A DNA stretch of 64,000 nt from Cutibacterium avidum ATCC 25577 (GTDB lineage: Bacteria > Actinomycetota > Actinomycetes > Propionibacteriales > Propionibacteriaceae). The DNA is taken from contig NZ_JH165054.1 of NCBI RefSeq assembly GCF_000227295.1, positions 1,875,577-1,939,576 on the forward strand, in the 5' to 3' direction. Both the position numbers and the translations under genes were made by a program. The notes beneath the pieces were generated by a model that did no database searches, was not told the origin of the DNA, and was given only the letters and a program-made list of their open reading frames with translations. Shown here one piece after another: positions 1-9,350 of the stretch. Numbering within the stretch: the first letter of the stretch is position 1; the number at the start of each line of letters is the position of its first letter.

Positions 1-56
1 ATCCTCGGCCAGAACCCTGGGGCGACACCGAGTCAGCGTGTCGTGGCCCCGAAGAG

Positions 57-92
57 CATGAGAGTGCCCAGCAGAGAAGGGGCACTCTCATG
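57..92 (-). terminator. hairpin downstream of ppm1
   Basis: A perfect 13-bp inverted repeat (57-69 with 80-92) around a 10-nt loop lies 14 bp beyond the ppm1 stop codon. No strong U-tract follows, as is common for high-GC actinobacterial terminators. Positions 1-56 hold no gene I can support. Confidence 0.6.
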
Positions 93-106
93 TGCTCTGG
101 TTGGCC

Positions 107-925
107 TCAGCGCTTCAAACGACGGTCCTTGATGTCGCCGGCAACCTGCTCAGCCCGTTCGAGGGCGACGTGCCCGAGATCCTTGAGCTGGTGGGAACGA
201 TAGTCAACCCCCCACAAGGTGGTGCGAAGCAGAGCCTCGACGACGATTTCCTTGCTCATCTTGGAGTTGCCGTACTCGCGCTCGATGAACTCAATCGGCA
301 CCTCGGCGACGGTCATGCCCTTCTTGAGGGTGCGCCACGTCAGGTCGAGTTGGAAACAATAACCGGCCGAGGCAACCTCGTCCAGACCGATCGTCCGCAG
401 GGTGTTCGCGCGGAATGCGTTGAATCCACCGGTGGGATCCTTGACACCAATTCCCAGGCACATCCGGGTCCACAGGCCGCCACCACGCGAGATGAGCTCA
501 CGGTACTTCGGCCAGTTCACGACGGACCCACCCTTGACGTAGCGAGATCCCTTGACCATGTCGGCATGCTTGAGGGCCTCGAGGAGCAACGGCAGTTGCT
601 CGGGTTGATGGGAGCCGTCGGCATCCATCTCGACGAGGACGTCGTAGCCGTGGTCCAGACCCCAGTGGAACCCGGCCAGGTAAGCAGAACCGAGTCCTTC
701 CTTGCCCTTCCGATGCATGACGAGAACGTGATCGTCTGCAGACGCCAGACGGTCGGCAATCTCGCCGGTGCCGTCCGGAGAGTTGTCGTCGGCGACGAGA
801 ACATCGACCTTCGGATTAGCACGGCGGGTGCGCGCGACAATCGTCTCGACATTCTCCGCCTCGTTGTAGGTCGGAATGATGACGAGGACCTTATCGAGCC
901 GGACCTCAGTGTCGGTGGCGAACAT
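107..925 (-). CDS. ppm1: polyprenol monophosphomannose synthase (GT2 family)
   Basis: A 272-residue family 2 glycosyltransferase resembling dolichol-phosphate mannosyltransferases. It would move mannose from GDP-mannose to polyprenyl phosphate, giving the donor for membrane glycolipids and O-mannosylated proteins. The GT-A start IIPTYNEAENV is at about residues 15-25, followed by DDNSPDGT and the metal-binding DADGS. No C-terminal membrane domain is seen, so it is the soluble catalytic type. It overlaps the end of lnt by 20 bp. In mycobacteria these two functions are fused in one Ppm1 protein, so the adjacency supports both calls. The ATG start has a close GGAGAGGA ribosome site; a GTG a few codons further in is an alternative. 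Confidence 0.9.
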   Translation of the reverse strand: MFATDTEVRLDKVLVIIPTYNEAENVETIVARTRRANPKVDVLVADDNSPDGTGEIADRLASADDHVLVMHRKGKEGLGSAYLAGFHWGLDHGYDVLVEMDADGSHQPEQLPLLLEALKHADMVKGSRYVKGGSVVNWPKYRELISRGGGLWTRMCLGIGVKDPTGGFNAFRANTLRTIGLDEVASAGYCFQLDLTWRTLKKGMTVAEVPIEFIEREYGNSKMSKEIVVEALLRTTLWGVDYRSHQLKDLGHVALERAEQVAGDIKDRRLKR

Positions 926-2495
926 TCCTCTCCGATCTGTTGTTTGCTTGTGCGAGCATATCGCGGCGACGTCGAATCACCGACACCACTGTCGCACCAG
1001 CCGCAACGAGAACGACGACGACCCGTAGCCACGTCCCCATTCTCACGGCCAGCGTCAGCCCGGACTCCTGCGGAACCTGCACCGTGAAATTGGTGTGCGC
1101 CCCCTCTTCGGTACGCAGGGCTACTGAGCCATCCGGATTGACCAACCCGGAAAAGGAATTCGTCGTCGAGACGATGATGTGTCTCCCCGTTTCAACCGCG
1201 CGCGCTCTGGTGATCTGCCATTGCTGGGGAGTTTGGGCGGTATCGATGAATGACGAGTTGTTGGATTGAACCGCAAGAATTCTTGCCCCATGGCGAACCG
1301 TGTCCGCGACAGTGTCGTCATAGGCAACCTCGAAACAGACCACCACGCCGACCGGGACCTTCGTCCCAGAAATAGTCGAGTCAAGGACACCCGGAGTCGT
1401 CCCCGGAACGGACTGGCGTCCAATATTCTCCAATATGGGAATGAGCGGCAGGAAGAATGACCTGGCGGGAATCCACTCACCGAACGGCACCAAGTTGCGT
1501 TTGTGATAGATGGATGTCGGCTTGGGTGACGACGCCGGCCACCACATCGACGTCGTCTGGCGCTCGTCATCGTCGGGTCCGTCGGTCACTGCTCCCACGA
1601 GGATTGGCCGCTTCGAGATGGCCAGCGCCCCTATGACGATCTGGTGGCTCTCAACGTCGAGAATTGGGTCGATGTCGGTGGAGTTCTCGGGCCACAGGAT
1701 CATGTCGGGTGCGCCCTTGCCTGAAACCCGTTGCTCGGCGACGGCCATGATCGTCTGGGACAGATGATTGTCCGTGACGGACCGGGCATAGCCCATCGCG
1801 TAGGGACCGGCAGTACCGTCCACTCCCCCTTGGACGACGAGTACCCGAACGCTGTCATCATGACTGTCGCGTGTGGCGATCGCCCCCGACACGGTCGCCA
1901 GGACTGCGACGACGACGAGTTCTGCCATGAGGCCAACCGCATTATTGACACGCCGCTTTCCTCGGGCCGCGATGACACGCGCCAAGAGGGCTGCCGCCAG
2001 GGCGACAAGAAGACTCGTCCCCGTCGTCCCGGCCCACCTCAGGGCTCCGACCCATGGGGTGTCGACGACAGTCCAGGCCAGCCGAACCCAGCCGAAGCCC
2101 CCAAGCGGGACCGCAGCGGCTCCCACTTCTGTGGCCGTCCAGACCATAGCCTGGAACAAAGGTGCGCCGGGCAGGACGCTGACGCAGCGGATGGCCCACC
2201 CGGCCAGGAGACACCACAACGCCATGACGGCAACGAGAAGCACCGCCACCGGAGGACCCATGACGCCGACCCAGGCGATGGTGGTGGCGAACAGGCCGAG
2301 ACCGAAGAGGTATCCCAGACCGGCCGCGGCACGGCCTGTCGTGGGACGGACGAGCAGGATGAGTGCGGCGAGTCCTGGAATGACGAGGATCCACCAATCC
2401 AGCGGCTGGAATCCAGTACCTGTGGCGGCGCCGGCGGCAAGTGCAGCCAGGCCGCGCAGCCACGACGTGCGCGGAAGGTGGGAGAGGTGCGTCAC
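906..2495 (-). CDS. lnt: apolipoprotein N-acyltransferase
   Basis: Integral membrane enzyme that N-acylates the N-terminal cysteine of lipoproteins. The N-terminal half (about residues 1-200) holds several hydrophobic segments and the C-terminal half is a nitrilase fold. All three catalytic positions are visible: Glu in WPENSTD, Lys in YHKRNLVPFGEW and Cys in VVVCFEVAYD. The frame is open further upstream, but a GTG at 2493-2495 gives a 529-residue protein and a GTGA overlap with the preceding asnC-type gene, so I chose it. It ends inside ppm1. Confidence 0.92.
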   Translation of the reverse strand: MTHLSHLPRTSWLRGLAALAAGAATGTGFQPLDWWILVIPGLAALILLVRPTTGRAAAGLGYLFGLGLFATTIAWVGVMGPPVAVLLVAVMALWCLLAGWAIRCVSVLPGAPLFQAMVWTATEVGAAAVPLGGFGWVRLAWTVVDTPWVGALRWAGTTGTSLLVALAAALLARVIAARGKRRVNNAVGLMAELVVVAVLATVSGAIATRDSHDDSVRVLVVQGGVDGTAGPYAMGYARSVTDNHLSQTIMAVAEQRVSGKGAPDMILWPENSTDIDPILDVESHQIVIGALAISKRPILVGAVTDGPDDDERQTTSMWWPASSPKPTSIYHKRNLVPFGEWIPARSFFLPLIPILENIGRQSVPGTTPGVLDSTISGTKVPVGVVVCFEVAYDDTVADTVRHGARILAVQSNNSSFIDTAQTPQQWQITRARAVETGRHIIVSTTNSFSGLVNPDGSVALRTEEGAHTNFTVQVPQESGLTLAVRMGTWLRVVVVLVAAGATVVSVIRRRRDMLAQANNRSERNVRHRH

Positions 2496-2983
2496 CGGGT
2501 ACCCAGCATGCCGAGATCGTCGAACATGGTGTCGAGGACGACGACCGTTTCCGTCCCGCAGTGACACTCCTTGCGGATGCGGGTGACCAGCTGGTCGAGG
2601 TGACTGGTGTTGGGCGCCTGAACTCTCGCCAGGTAGGAGGCCGCGCCAGCGATGGAGTGGCAGCCTCGCACCTCCGAGAAGGTCCTCAAGATGTCGGGGA
2701 TCCTCTCGTCCTCCTCAGGATCGATGGGGTTGAGGAAGATAAAAGCCGTAATGCCTGCGCCGATGGCTTCCAGGTTGAGAGCGGCGTGGTAGCCGCAGAT
2801 GATTCCCTTGGCTTCGAGCCTCTTGACGCGCTGCTGGGCGGCTGAGGTGGACAAACCTGTCTGATGTCCGAGCTCGGTCCACGACATCCGACCGTCTCCC
2901 TCGAGCAGACTTAGGATCTGCCGGTCGGTGGCTTCCAAGATCGGCGACCGATCCTCGTCCTCCTCGTCGTGGTGCTTGGTCAT
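2492..2983 (-). CDS. Lrp/AsnC family transcriptional regulator
   Basis: A 163-residue regulator. The N-terminal winged helix-turn-helix (about residues 18-70, including LSTSAAQQRVKRLEAKGII) is followed by a RAM/AsnC ligand-binding domain (about 80-155). Family members usually sense amino acids. It overlaps metW by ATGA on one side and lnt by GTGA on the other, so it is translated as part of the metX-metW message. That context suggests, but does not show, a link to methionine supply. The first 15 residues are a charged extension. Confidence 0.88.
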   Translation of the reverse strand: MTKHHDEEDEDRSPILEATDRQILSLLEGDGRMSWTELGHQTGLSTSAAQQRVKRLEAKGIICGYHAALNLEAIGAGITAFIFLNPIDPEEDERIPDILRTFSEVRGCHSIAGAASYLARVQAPNTSHLDQLVTRIRKECHCGTETVVVLDTMFDDLGMLGTR

Positions 2984-3609
2984 GAGTGGCTCCTCCCTGT
3001 CCCCGGTTCGGCCCAGTGGGATCTCAGCACGTGAATGGTAGATCCGGCGAGCAAATTCGGTGCCGCAGATGCTACCCGGGACGGGCGACCTCGGCCGTCG
3101 AGGCAGACCCTTTCGACGATCTCCAGGTCGAACTCGGCGAACCAGTCCTCGAGGTCCGCCACGCCGGAATACGACTGGTTGGGGGTGTCATGCCAGGAGT
3201 ACGGCAGATCGTGGGAGGCCGGCATCCTGCCTCCGATGATCTTGAGTCGGTTGCGCCAGTACACGAAGTTCGGCACGAGCAGGATGAGCAGGGTGCCGAT
3301 GCGTGCCATTTCCGCTAAGACGACGTCAGGAGAGACGACGGCCTGCAGGGTCTGCGACAAGATGACGACGTCGTAGGAGTCGTCGTGGAACTCCCCCAGG
3401 TCCTCGTTGAGATCCATCCCCAGCACCGGCACCCCCGCCGACATCGCGGTGGCCAGGGAGGATTGATCCAACTCGACACCGGTCCCCAGACAGTCTCGGG
3501 TGGTGATGAGGTGACGGAGTAAGGAGCCGTCGCCACATCCAAGGTCAAGGACGCGGGAATGGGACGGCACGAGTGAGGTGATGATGCGTTGATCGGGACG
3601 GAGTGTCAC
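2980..3609 (-). CDS. metW: methionine biosynthesis protein MetW
   Basis: A small SAM-dependent methyltransferase-fold protein with motif I VLDLGCGDGSLL near the N-terminus, followed by the MetW-like acidic ELDQS and DLNEDL. MetW is almost always paired with MetX and in some organisms is needed for its activity. The open frame extends upstream, but the GTG at 3607-3609 overlaps the metX stop as GTGA and places the methyltransferase motif at the usual distance from the N-terminus. Length is 209 residues. Confidence 0.9.
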   Translation of the reverse strand: MTLRPDQRIITSLVPSHSRVLDLGCGDGSLLRHLITTRDCLGTGVELDQSSLATAMSAGVPVLGMDLNEDLGEFHDDSYDVVILSQTLQAVVSPDVVLAEMARIGTLLILLVPNFVYWRNRLKIIGGRMPASHDLPYSWHDTPNQSYSGVADLEDWFAEFDLEIVERVCLDGRGRPSRVASAAPNLLAGSTIHVLRSHWAEPGTGRSHS

Positions 3610-4832
3610 AGCGTCGTCTCCCTCGTGCACAGGTGGCCGTCGAAATGTGGTGCCCGCGGTGATGCCCTCATTGGCAACCGATCGGCGGTGAGGAAGGCCC
3701 TGACGAGGTCGTGGTAGGGGTCGAGCTTCATGAGGAAGGAGTCGTGGCCCCACGACGAGGCGATCGTTGCGAAACTCACTGGTAGCCCTCCTCCCTCGAG
3801 ATGACGGGCGATCCGGCGTGAGTGGGCCGGGGAGAATCGCCAGTCGGTATCGAAGCAGATGACGAGGAAGTTGACCGGATCTGCCACCAGTGCGTCGGTG
3901 GCCCCGGCGCGGCCGAACGGGTCGAAGTAGTCCATGACCCGAGTCAGATAGATGTAACTGAGTGGGTCGAATCGGGTGAGGAAGGCCTCGCCCTGGTGAT
4001 CAAGGTATGACTCGACGGCGAAGTTGATGCCGAACCCGCGTTCCACCGATTCGGACTGACGAGACCGTCCGAACTTCTCGGCGAAGGCGTCCTCGGACAG
4101 ATAAGTGATGTGAGCGAGCATCCGCGCGATCGACAATCCGGTGTTTGGGCGGACGTCGTCATAGGTGCCATCCGCAAAGACTGGATCGCGCAGGATCGCC
4201 TCACGTCCCACCGCGGAGAACGCGATGTTCTGGGCCGTCAGCCCGCTCGACGAGGCAATGATGATGGCGTTGTCCAGGGTTGACGGGTACGTCAGCGACC
4301 AGTCGAGGGCCTGCATACCGCCCATGGAGCCGCCGACAACGGCGTGAAAGTGCTCCACACCCAGGTGCTCGGCGAGTCGCAGGTGCACTTCGACGAAGTC
4401 GTGCATATCGATCTGAGGGAAATCGAGTCCCCAGCGTTTTCCAGTGTCCGGATTGGTCGAGGCCGGTCCAGTCGTACCGGAACAGCCTCCCAGCAGGTTG
4501 GAGGCGATGACGAAGAAGCGGTCGGTGTCGATGGCGCGACCCGGTCCGATGATGTTGTCCCACCACCCTGGGCGATCCGCTCCCGGGTGGAAACCTGCTG
4601 CGTGGGCGTCTCCGGTGAGAGCGTGACAGATGTACACCGCATTGTCACGAGCTTCATTGAGGGTGCCGTAGGTCTCGTAGGCGACGGTGACGTGATCGAG
4701 ACGACCACCTGCGATCAGATGGAGAGGGTCGTCCGGCGTGGCAACCGTCGCGTACTTGGTCTCGACGGTCCCGACTCCGGGGCCTACGGGGCTGGTTCTG
4801 TGCGCTGGCAGACGGGGTGACATCGTGACCAT
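3606..4832 (-). CDS. metX: homoserine O-acetyltransferase
   Basis: Alpha/beta-hydrolase enzyme that acylates homoserine, the first committed step of methionine synthesis. Visible are HALTGDAHAAG (oxyanion region), the nucleophile elbow GGSMGGMQALDWS, the acid in CFDTDWRFSP and the catalytic His in SSWGHDSF near the C-terminus. I took the ATG at 4832; another ATG lies three codons in, and the open frame continues upstream without recognisable sequence. It heads the chain metX-metW-asnC-lnt-ppm1 and is divergent from the CoA-transferase gene. Acetyl and succinyl substrates cannot be separated by eye. Confidence 0.92.
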   Translation of the reverse strand: MVTMSPRLPAHRTSPVGPGVGTVETKYATVATPDDPLHLIAGGRLDHVTVAYETYGTLNEARDNAVYICHALTGDAHAAGFHPGADRPGWWDNIIGPGRAIDTDRFFVIASNLLGGCSGTTGPASTNPDTGKRWGLDFPQIDMHDFVEVHLRLAEHLGVEHFHAVVGGSMGGMQALDWSLTYPSTLDNAIIIASSSGLTAQNIAFSAVGREAILRDPVFADGTYDDVRPNTGLSIARMLAHITYLSEDAFAEKFGRSRQSESVERGFGINFAVESYLDHQGEAFLTRFDPLSYIYLTRVMDYFDPFGRAGATDALVADPVNFLVICFDTDWRFSPAHSRRIARHLEGGGLPVSFATIASSWGHDSFLMKLDPYHDLVRAFLTADRLPMRASPRAPHFDGHLCTRETTL

Positions 4833-4899
4833 TCTGCCAGTTCTCGTCGTCGCGCCCACCATGCGAAGGGTCCCAGCCACTACGCTCTTTGTCGTGCGC

Positions 4900-6117
4900 A
4901 TGATGGATCAAGTCGGCCTTGAACGCGTCTTGCGGGGTGTGGCAGGCCAGCCGCGGGTGGTCTGTGGCGGTTCGGGGGCCACTCCCCTACCACTCCTGGG
5001 CATCATCGACCGATGTGTCGAGACGTGGCGGTTGGTGTGCATCAATGCGCCAGTCGGTGTACCCACACGCAAGGACGTCGTTCACGAGACGATCTTCATC
5101 GGCCCGGGTGGTCGACGTGCCGAGAGCCTCGAGTATGTCCCCTGTCGTTTGAGCCTGGCACCGAGCCTCTACGAGGAGCGACTCGCACCCGACATCCTCG
5201 TTCTGCACACCAGCACTCCACGCAATGGCACCGTGAGCATGGGCATTGAGGTCCAGGTGTTGCCGGCCGCCCTCGACGCGGCCAAGCGGCGAGGTGCTCT
5301 CATCATTGCCCAGGTCAATCCGAACATGCCCCATGTCCTCGGCGACGGAATCGTTGACGTCGATGACATTGACATCGGCGTTTTCGTCGACGCTTCCCTG
5401 CCAACTGCCTCCATGCCGTCCCCGGGTCCGCTGGCCCGCCAGATCGGTGACCGGGTGGCTTCCCGGATCCGTGACGGCGCCACCCTCCAGGTGGGGATCG
5501 GTGCGGTTCCTGACGCCGTCGTCGCTCAGCTGCCCGAGGACATCCACGTGGGCGTGTGGACCGAACTCCTCACCGACTCCATCCGTCTCCTGGACGAAGC
5601 TCACACCTTGGACGATCGCGTCGTCACCGGCACCTTCGCGATGGGAACACCCGCCTTGTACGAGTGGCTCGACGACAATCCGCGGGTACGGTTGCTGCGC
5701 TGCGAGACCACGAATGACCCCGGGATCATCGCTGGCCAGCCCAAGGCCACCAGTGTCAATACGGCTTTGCAGGTGGACCTGTTCGGTCAGGTCAACGCAA
5801 CTCGAGTCGGTACCAAGATCCATTCCGGAGTCGGTGGATCCACCGACTTCCTGGTGGGCGCCATGCACTCCCCCGGCGGTCAGGCCCTCATCACCATGCG
5901 CAGTTGGCATCCGAAAGCCAACCGTTCGACGATCGTGGACACGCTTGATTCACCGGTTTCGGCGATCCAGCCCTCGGTCATCATCACGGAGCAGGGCACG
6001 GCTGAGCTGTTCGGAAACTCCCAGAATGAGCAGGCTCGTCAACTCATCGAGAACACTGCCCACCCGGACGCCCGCGACCATCTCTGGCAGCGGGCCCGGG
6101 AGTTTGGGTTGGCCTGA
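4900..6117 (+). CDS. acetyl-CoA hydrolase/transferase family CoA-transferase
   Basis: A protein of about 405 residues, like the 4-hydroxybutyrate/acetate CoA-transferase group. Seen are QVGIGAVPDAVV, the segment VWTELLTDSI with the likely active-site Glu, and GVGGSTDFLVGA in the C-terminal domain. The acyl substrate cannot be read from sequence; in a propionic-acid bacterium acetate, propionate or succinate are obvious candidates. The start is uncertain because ATGATG at 4900-4905 has no good ribosome site, and a nearby TACGCT could be a -10 box for a short-leader transcript. Its stop codon abuts the stop of the next gene, which runs the other way. Confidence 0.85.
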   Translation: MMDQVGLERVLRGVAGQPRVVCGGSGATPLPLLGIIDRCVETWRLVCINAPVGVPTRKDVVHETIFIGPGGRRAESLEYVPCRLSLAPSLYEERLAPDILVLHTSTPRNGTVSMGIEVQVLPAALDAAKRRGALIIAQVNPNMPHVLGDGIVDVDDIDIGVFVDASLPTASMPSPGPLARQIGDRVASRIRDGATLQVGIGAVPDAVVAQLPEDIHVGVWTELLTDSIRLLDEAHTLDDRVVTGTFAMGTPALYEWLDDNPRVRLLRCETTNDPGIIAGQPKATSVNTALQVDLFGQVNATRVGTKIHSGVGGSTDFLVGAMHSPGGQALITMRSWHPKANRSTIVDTLDSPVSAIQPSVIITEQGTAELFGNSQNEQARQLIENTAHPDARDHLWQRAREFGLA

Positions 6118-6966
6118 TCAGGCGTCGGGTACTTCGACGTCGAGGAGCTCGGCGAGGACCGTGATGACGCCATTCTCCTTGTTGGACGGAGCAACGTAGT
6201 TCGAGGCCTCAATGATGTCGGGATGGGCGTTGGCCATTGCGAAGGACCACTTCGCCAGCGGCATCATCTCAAGGTCATTGAGGAAGTCGCCGAAGATCGC
6301 CGTCTGGTCCGGGGTGACACCCAGATCGGCCTGCACAGCCTTGACGGCACTGCCCTTGTTCACGCCGGGGTTCATGATGTCGACCCAGTTCGGGGTGGCA
6401 AGGATGACCTGGTGGTCAGGGGCGATGCGCTGCATCGTCGGGTGAGTGACCTCGGAGGCCTCGCCGAAGTCATAGATGGACAGCTTGATGACGTCGCCGG
6501 TGTGCTCGGTGAGGTCATCGACGACGGTGTGGCTGTGGTAGTAGGTCGCGACGTGGGAGACAAAAAGGTCATCCCCGCGCTCGAGGTATGCGATGGACTT
6601 GGTCGCGACGACCAAACCGACGTCATGCCCATCTTCGACGAGCCTTCGAACTCCCTCAATCACCTCGTGCGCAAGGTCGGGGTCGATGATCGATGAGGAG
6701 ACGTCGGCGCCATCGCGGACGACATAGGTACCGTTCTCCGAGATGATTGGCATCCCGTCGAGGTGGGAATGGAACATCGTGGACAGGGTGGCGCACTGGC
6801 GTCCGGAGGCCGGTACGAAGGCGACGTCACGATCCTTCATGATCTCCAGGAGTGGCCACAGCTGGGCCGGGATGTTCCCCTCGCCGTCGAGGAGGGTGCC
6901 ATCCATGTCGGAGATGACCAGTCGGAGATCGTCGGCGGGGGCAGGAAACGGGGTTGGCTTCGGCAT
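6118..6966 (-). CDS. Cof-type HAD-superfamily hydrolase
   Basis: HAD phosphatase of the Cof/YidA type with a large C2 cap. Motif I is VISDMDGTLLDGEGNI, motif II lies in VPASGRQ, a Lys follows in VNKGSAVKAV, and motif III/IV is FGDFLNDLEMM. About 282 residues, typical for the family. Substrates are usually sugar phosphates or flavin precursors, and none is implied by the neighbours. I used the ATG at 6966; a GTG two codons upstream is also possible. It shares no spacer with the convergent CoA-transferase gene. Confidence 0.85.
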   Translation of the reverse strand: MPKPTPFPAPADDLRLVISDMDGTLLDGEGNIPAQLWPLLEIMKDRDVAFVPASGRQCATLSTMFHSHLDGMPIISENGTYVVRDGADVSSSIIDPDLAHEVIEGVRRLVEDGHDVGLVVATKSIAYLERGDDLFVSHVATYYHSHTVVDDLTEHTGDVIKLSIYDFGEASEVTHPTMQRIAPDHQVILATPNWVDIMNPGVNKGSAVKAVQADLGVTPDQTAIFGDFLNDLEMMPLAKWSFAMANAHPDIIEASNYVAPSNKENGVITVLAELLDVEVPDA

Positions 6967-7007
6967 GTCCACCCGCTCAGAATAGCGACGTGGAATATAG
7001 ACGACTG

Positions 7008-7040
7008 ATGCCTGGCGAGAAAAACATTCCCACCAGGCAT
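7008..7040. terminator. 8-bp hairpin beyond tRNA-Pro
   Basis: Inverted repeat ATGCCTGG (7008-7015) / CCAGGCAT (7033-7040) lies a few bases 3' of the tRNA on the minus strand. It could end the tRNA transcript. On the plus strand it is followed by TTTTG. Weak evidence. Confidence 0.35.
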
Positions 7041-7044
7041 TTTG

Positions 7045-7118
<74 letters not shown>

Positions 7119-7181
7119 ATTGGATCGCTCGGCGACCCGAAGATGTACACTAGCGTACTTCCGCTCCTACGACCAAATCCG

Positions 7182-8552
7182 TCACTTCTTGTTGCGCTTC
7201 TCACGCGGACGGATTTCGACATGCACTGGCGATCCGGCGAAGCCGAAGTCCTCGCGCAGCCGCCGGATGATGAACCGCACGTACCCCTGGTCGAACATTC
7301 CGGAGGTGAACAGAGCGAAGGTCGGCGGGCAGTTGTGAGCCTGAGTGCCGAAGAGGATCCGCGGCTGTTTGCCACCACGAACCGGGTGCGGGTGTGCAGC
7401 CGCCAGACGTCCGAGGAAGGCATTGAGCTTGCCGGTCGAGACCCTCGTCTCCCAACCTGCGGCAGCCGTCTCGATGGCCTTCTCGAGCTTGTCAACGTTG
7501 CGACCTTTGAGAGCAGAAATGTTGATCCGGGGAGCCCACGCATAGGCCTGCACATCCCGTTCGATCTCGCGCTCCAGGTAACGCCGACGCTCGTCGTCAG
7601 TCAAGTCCCACTTGTTGTAGGCGATGACCATCGCGCGTCCGGCTTCTTCGACCATCGTAAGGATGCGCAGATCCTGGTCACTGATCGACTCCGAGGCGTC
7701 GATGACGACCACACACACCTCGGCGCGCTCGATGGCGGCCTGGGTGCGCAGGGAGGCGTAGTACTCGTGCCCGGCGGCCTCCTTGACCCGTTTCCGCAGA
7801 CCTGCGGTGTCGATGAACTGGTACAGGGTGTTGCCAACGGTGACGAGCTCGTCGACCGGGTCCACAGTCGTACCGGACACGTCTGAAACCACGGCGCGGT
7901 TCTGACGGGCCAGTCGGTTCAGCAGCGAGGATTTGCCGACGTTCGGCTTGCCCACGATGGCGACACGGCGCGGACCACCTGTCGTCTCATAACTGGCCGG
8001 GCTTTCCGGGAGCACCTCGATGAGGGCGTCGAGCAGATCACCCGACCCACGACCATGCATGGCGGACACCGGGTGGGGCTCCCCCAGACCGAGGTTCCAC
8101 ATCGTCGCGGCCTCGGCCTCGCCACGCACGTCGTCAACCTTGTTGGCTGCGACGACGACGGGCTTGCGCGACTGCCTCAGCACCTGGACGACGGCTTCGT
8201 CCTCGTCAGTCGTACCGACATTGGCGTCGACGACGAACAGCACCGCGTCGGCTGTCGAGATGGCGAGCTCAGCTTGCTCAGCGATCATGGCGGCCATGCC
8301 TGAGGCATCGGAGGCCCAACCACCGGTGTCTACGAGCACGAACTGACGACCGGACCACTCAGCGTCATAGGACACCCGGTCTCGGGTCACGCCGGGGACA
8401 TCCTGCACAACAGCCGCTCGGCGTCCGAGGATGCGGTTGACGAGGGTGGACTTACCCACATTGGGCCGCCCGACGACGGCGACGACCGGCTTGGGAAGGG
8501 CCTCCTCGGTGCCGTCGCTGGGGCCGTCGAAGAACTCGGGCGAGTCGGACAT
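7182..8552 (-). CDS. der: ribosome biogenesis GTPase Der
   Basis: Double-domain GTPase (EngA) needed for 50S subunit assembly. The first G domain has GRPNVGKST near residue 30 and the second GKPNVGKSS near residue 205. Each is followed by its own DTGG or DTAG switch and NKxD motif (NKVDD, NKWDL). A C-terminal KH-like domain ends in a basic tail. Length 456 is usual. A good AGGAG site precedes the ATG. It follows cmk with a 64-bp gap, the standard cmk-der arrangement. Confidence 0.96.
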   Translation of the reverse strand: MSDSPEFFDGPSDGTEEALPKPVVAVVGRPNVGKSTLVNRILGRRAAVVQDVPGVTRDRVSYDAEWSGRQFVLVDTGGWASDASGMAAMIAEQAELAISTADAVLFVVDANVGTTDEDEAVVQVLRQSRKPVVVAANKVDDVRGEAEAATMWNLGLGEPHPVSAMHGRGSGDLLDALIEVLPESPASYETTGGPRRVAIVGKPNVGKSSLLNRLARQNRAVVSDVSGTTVDPVDELVTVGNTLYQFIDTAGLRKRVKEAAGHEYYASLRTQAAIERAEVCVVVIDASESISDQDLRILTMVEEAGRAMVIAYNKWDLTDDERRRYLEREIERDVQAYAWAPRINISALKGRNVDKLEKAIETAAAGWETRVSTGKLNAFLGRLAAAHPHPVRGGKQPRILFGTQAHNCPPTFALFTSGMFDQGYVRFIIRRLREDFGFAGSPVHVEIRPREKRNKK

Positions 8553-8616
8553 GAGGACACACTCCTGCTAGGGGACTGAACCACGGTACACGGTCTCGCG
8601 CCCGCGGAAACGTTGC

Positions 8617-9288
8617 TCAGCGCAGCGACTGAGGAACCAGGCCGATGACGGCGTCGATGACCTGCTCCAGATTGAGGCGGGTGGAGTCGATCAACGTAAC
8701 CCCTTCCGCCGGCTGCTCAAAGGTCGATACCGTCGAGTCGTCACGGTCGCGACGCACAATCGAGTCGATGACCTGTTCCATGTCGACCTTCTCCCCCAGC
8801 TCGGCCTGACGCCGAGCGATGCGGACGGCAGGGTCGGCCACCAGAAGCACCCTCACCTGGGCGTCGGGGCACACCACCGTGGTGATGTCGCGACCTTCCA
8901 TGACGATGCGTCCGCAGTTGGCCGCGATCTGGCGCATGCGAGCGGTGAGGGCGTCTCGAACAGGCTGAATGGTCGCAACCGCAGACACCTTGGCACTGGT
9001 CTCCGGATACCGGATCTCCTCGGTGACGTCGTCACCATCAATGACGACGAGGTCGTGGTCGGCAGAGGTGTCGATGTCCAACCGGCAGGTGCGAGCCACC
9101 TCAATGGCGTCGGACGGATTGGTCTTCGGATCAATTCCCAGATGAGCGACGCGACAGGCCACCGCACGATACATCGATCCGGTGTCCAGATGGGCCGCGC
9201 CGAGGCGATTGGCAACCCCCCGAGAGGTCGACGACTTGCCTGACCCGCTGGGCCCGTCAATGGCGATGACAAGAGGTGAGGTTGACAC
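8617..9288 (-). CDS. cmk: cytidylate kinase
   Basis: Phosphorylates CMP and dCMP. The P-loop IDGPSGSGKSS is at the N-terminus, then DTGSMYRA, a substrate-binding insert and GRDITTVVCPDA. The GTG at 9288 is preceded by AAGGCAGG and gives 223 residues; a TTG six codons upstream is less likely. It sits between tyrA and der, a common actinobacterial order. Confidence 0.95.
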   Translation of the reverse strand: MSTSPLVIAIDGPSGSGKSSTSRGVANRLGAAHLDTGSMYRAVACRVAHLGIDPKTNPSDAIEVARTCRLDIDTSADHDLVVIDGDDVTEEIRYPETSAKVSAVATIQPVRDALTARMRQIAANCGRIVMEGRDITTVVCPDAQVRVLLVADPAVRIARRQAELGEKVDMEQVIDSIVRRDRDDSTVSTFEQPAEGVTLIDSTRLNLEQVIDAVIGLVPQSLR

Positions 9289-9350
9289 GTTCTGCCTGCC
9301 TTTCAATGGCGATCCGACCAGGCGAGACTATCGGCATCCACCGACAGCAG

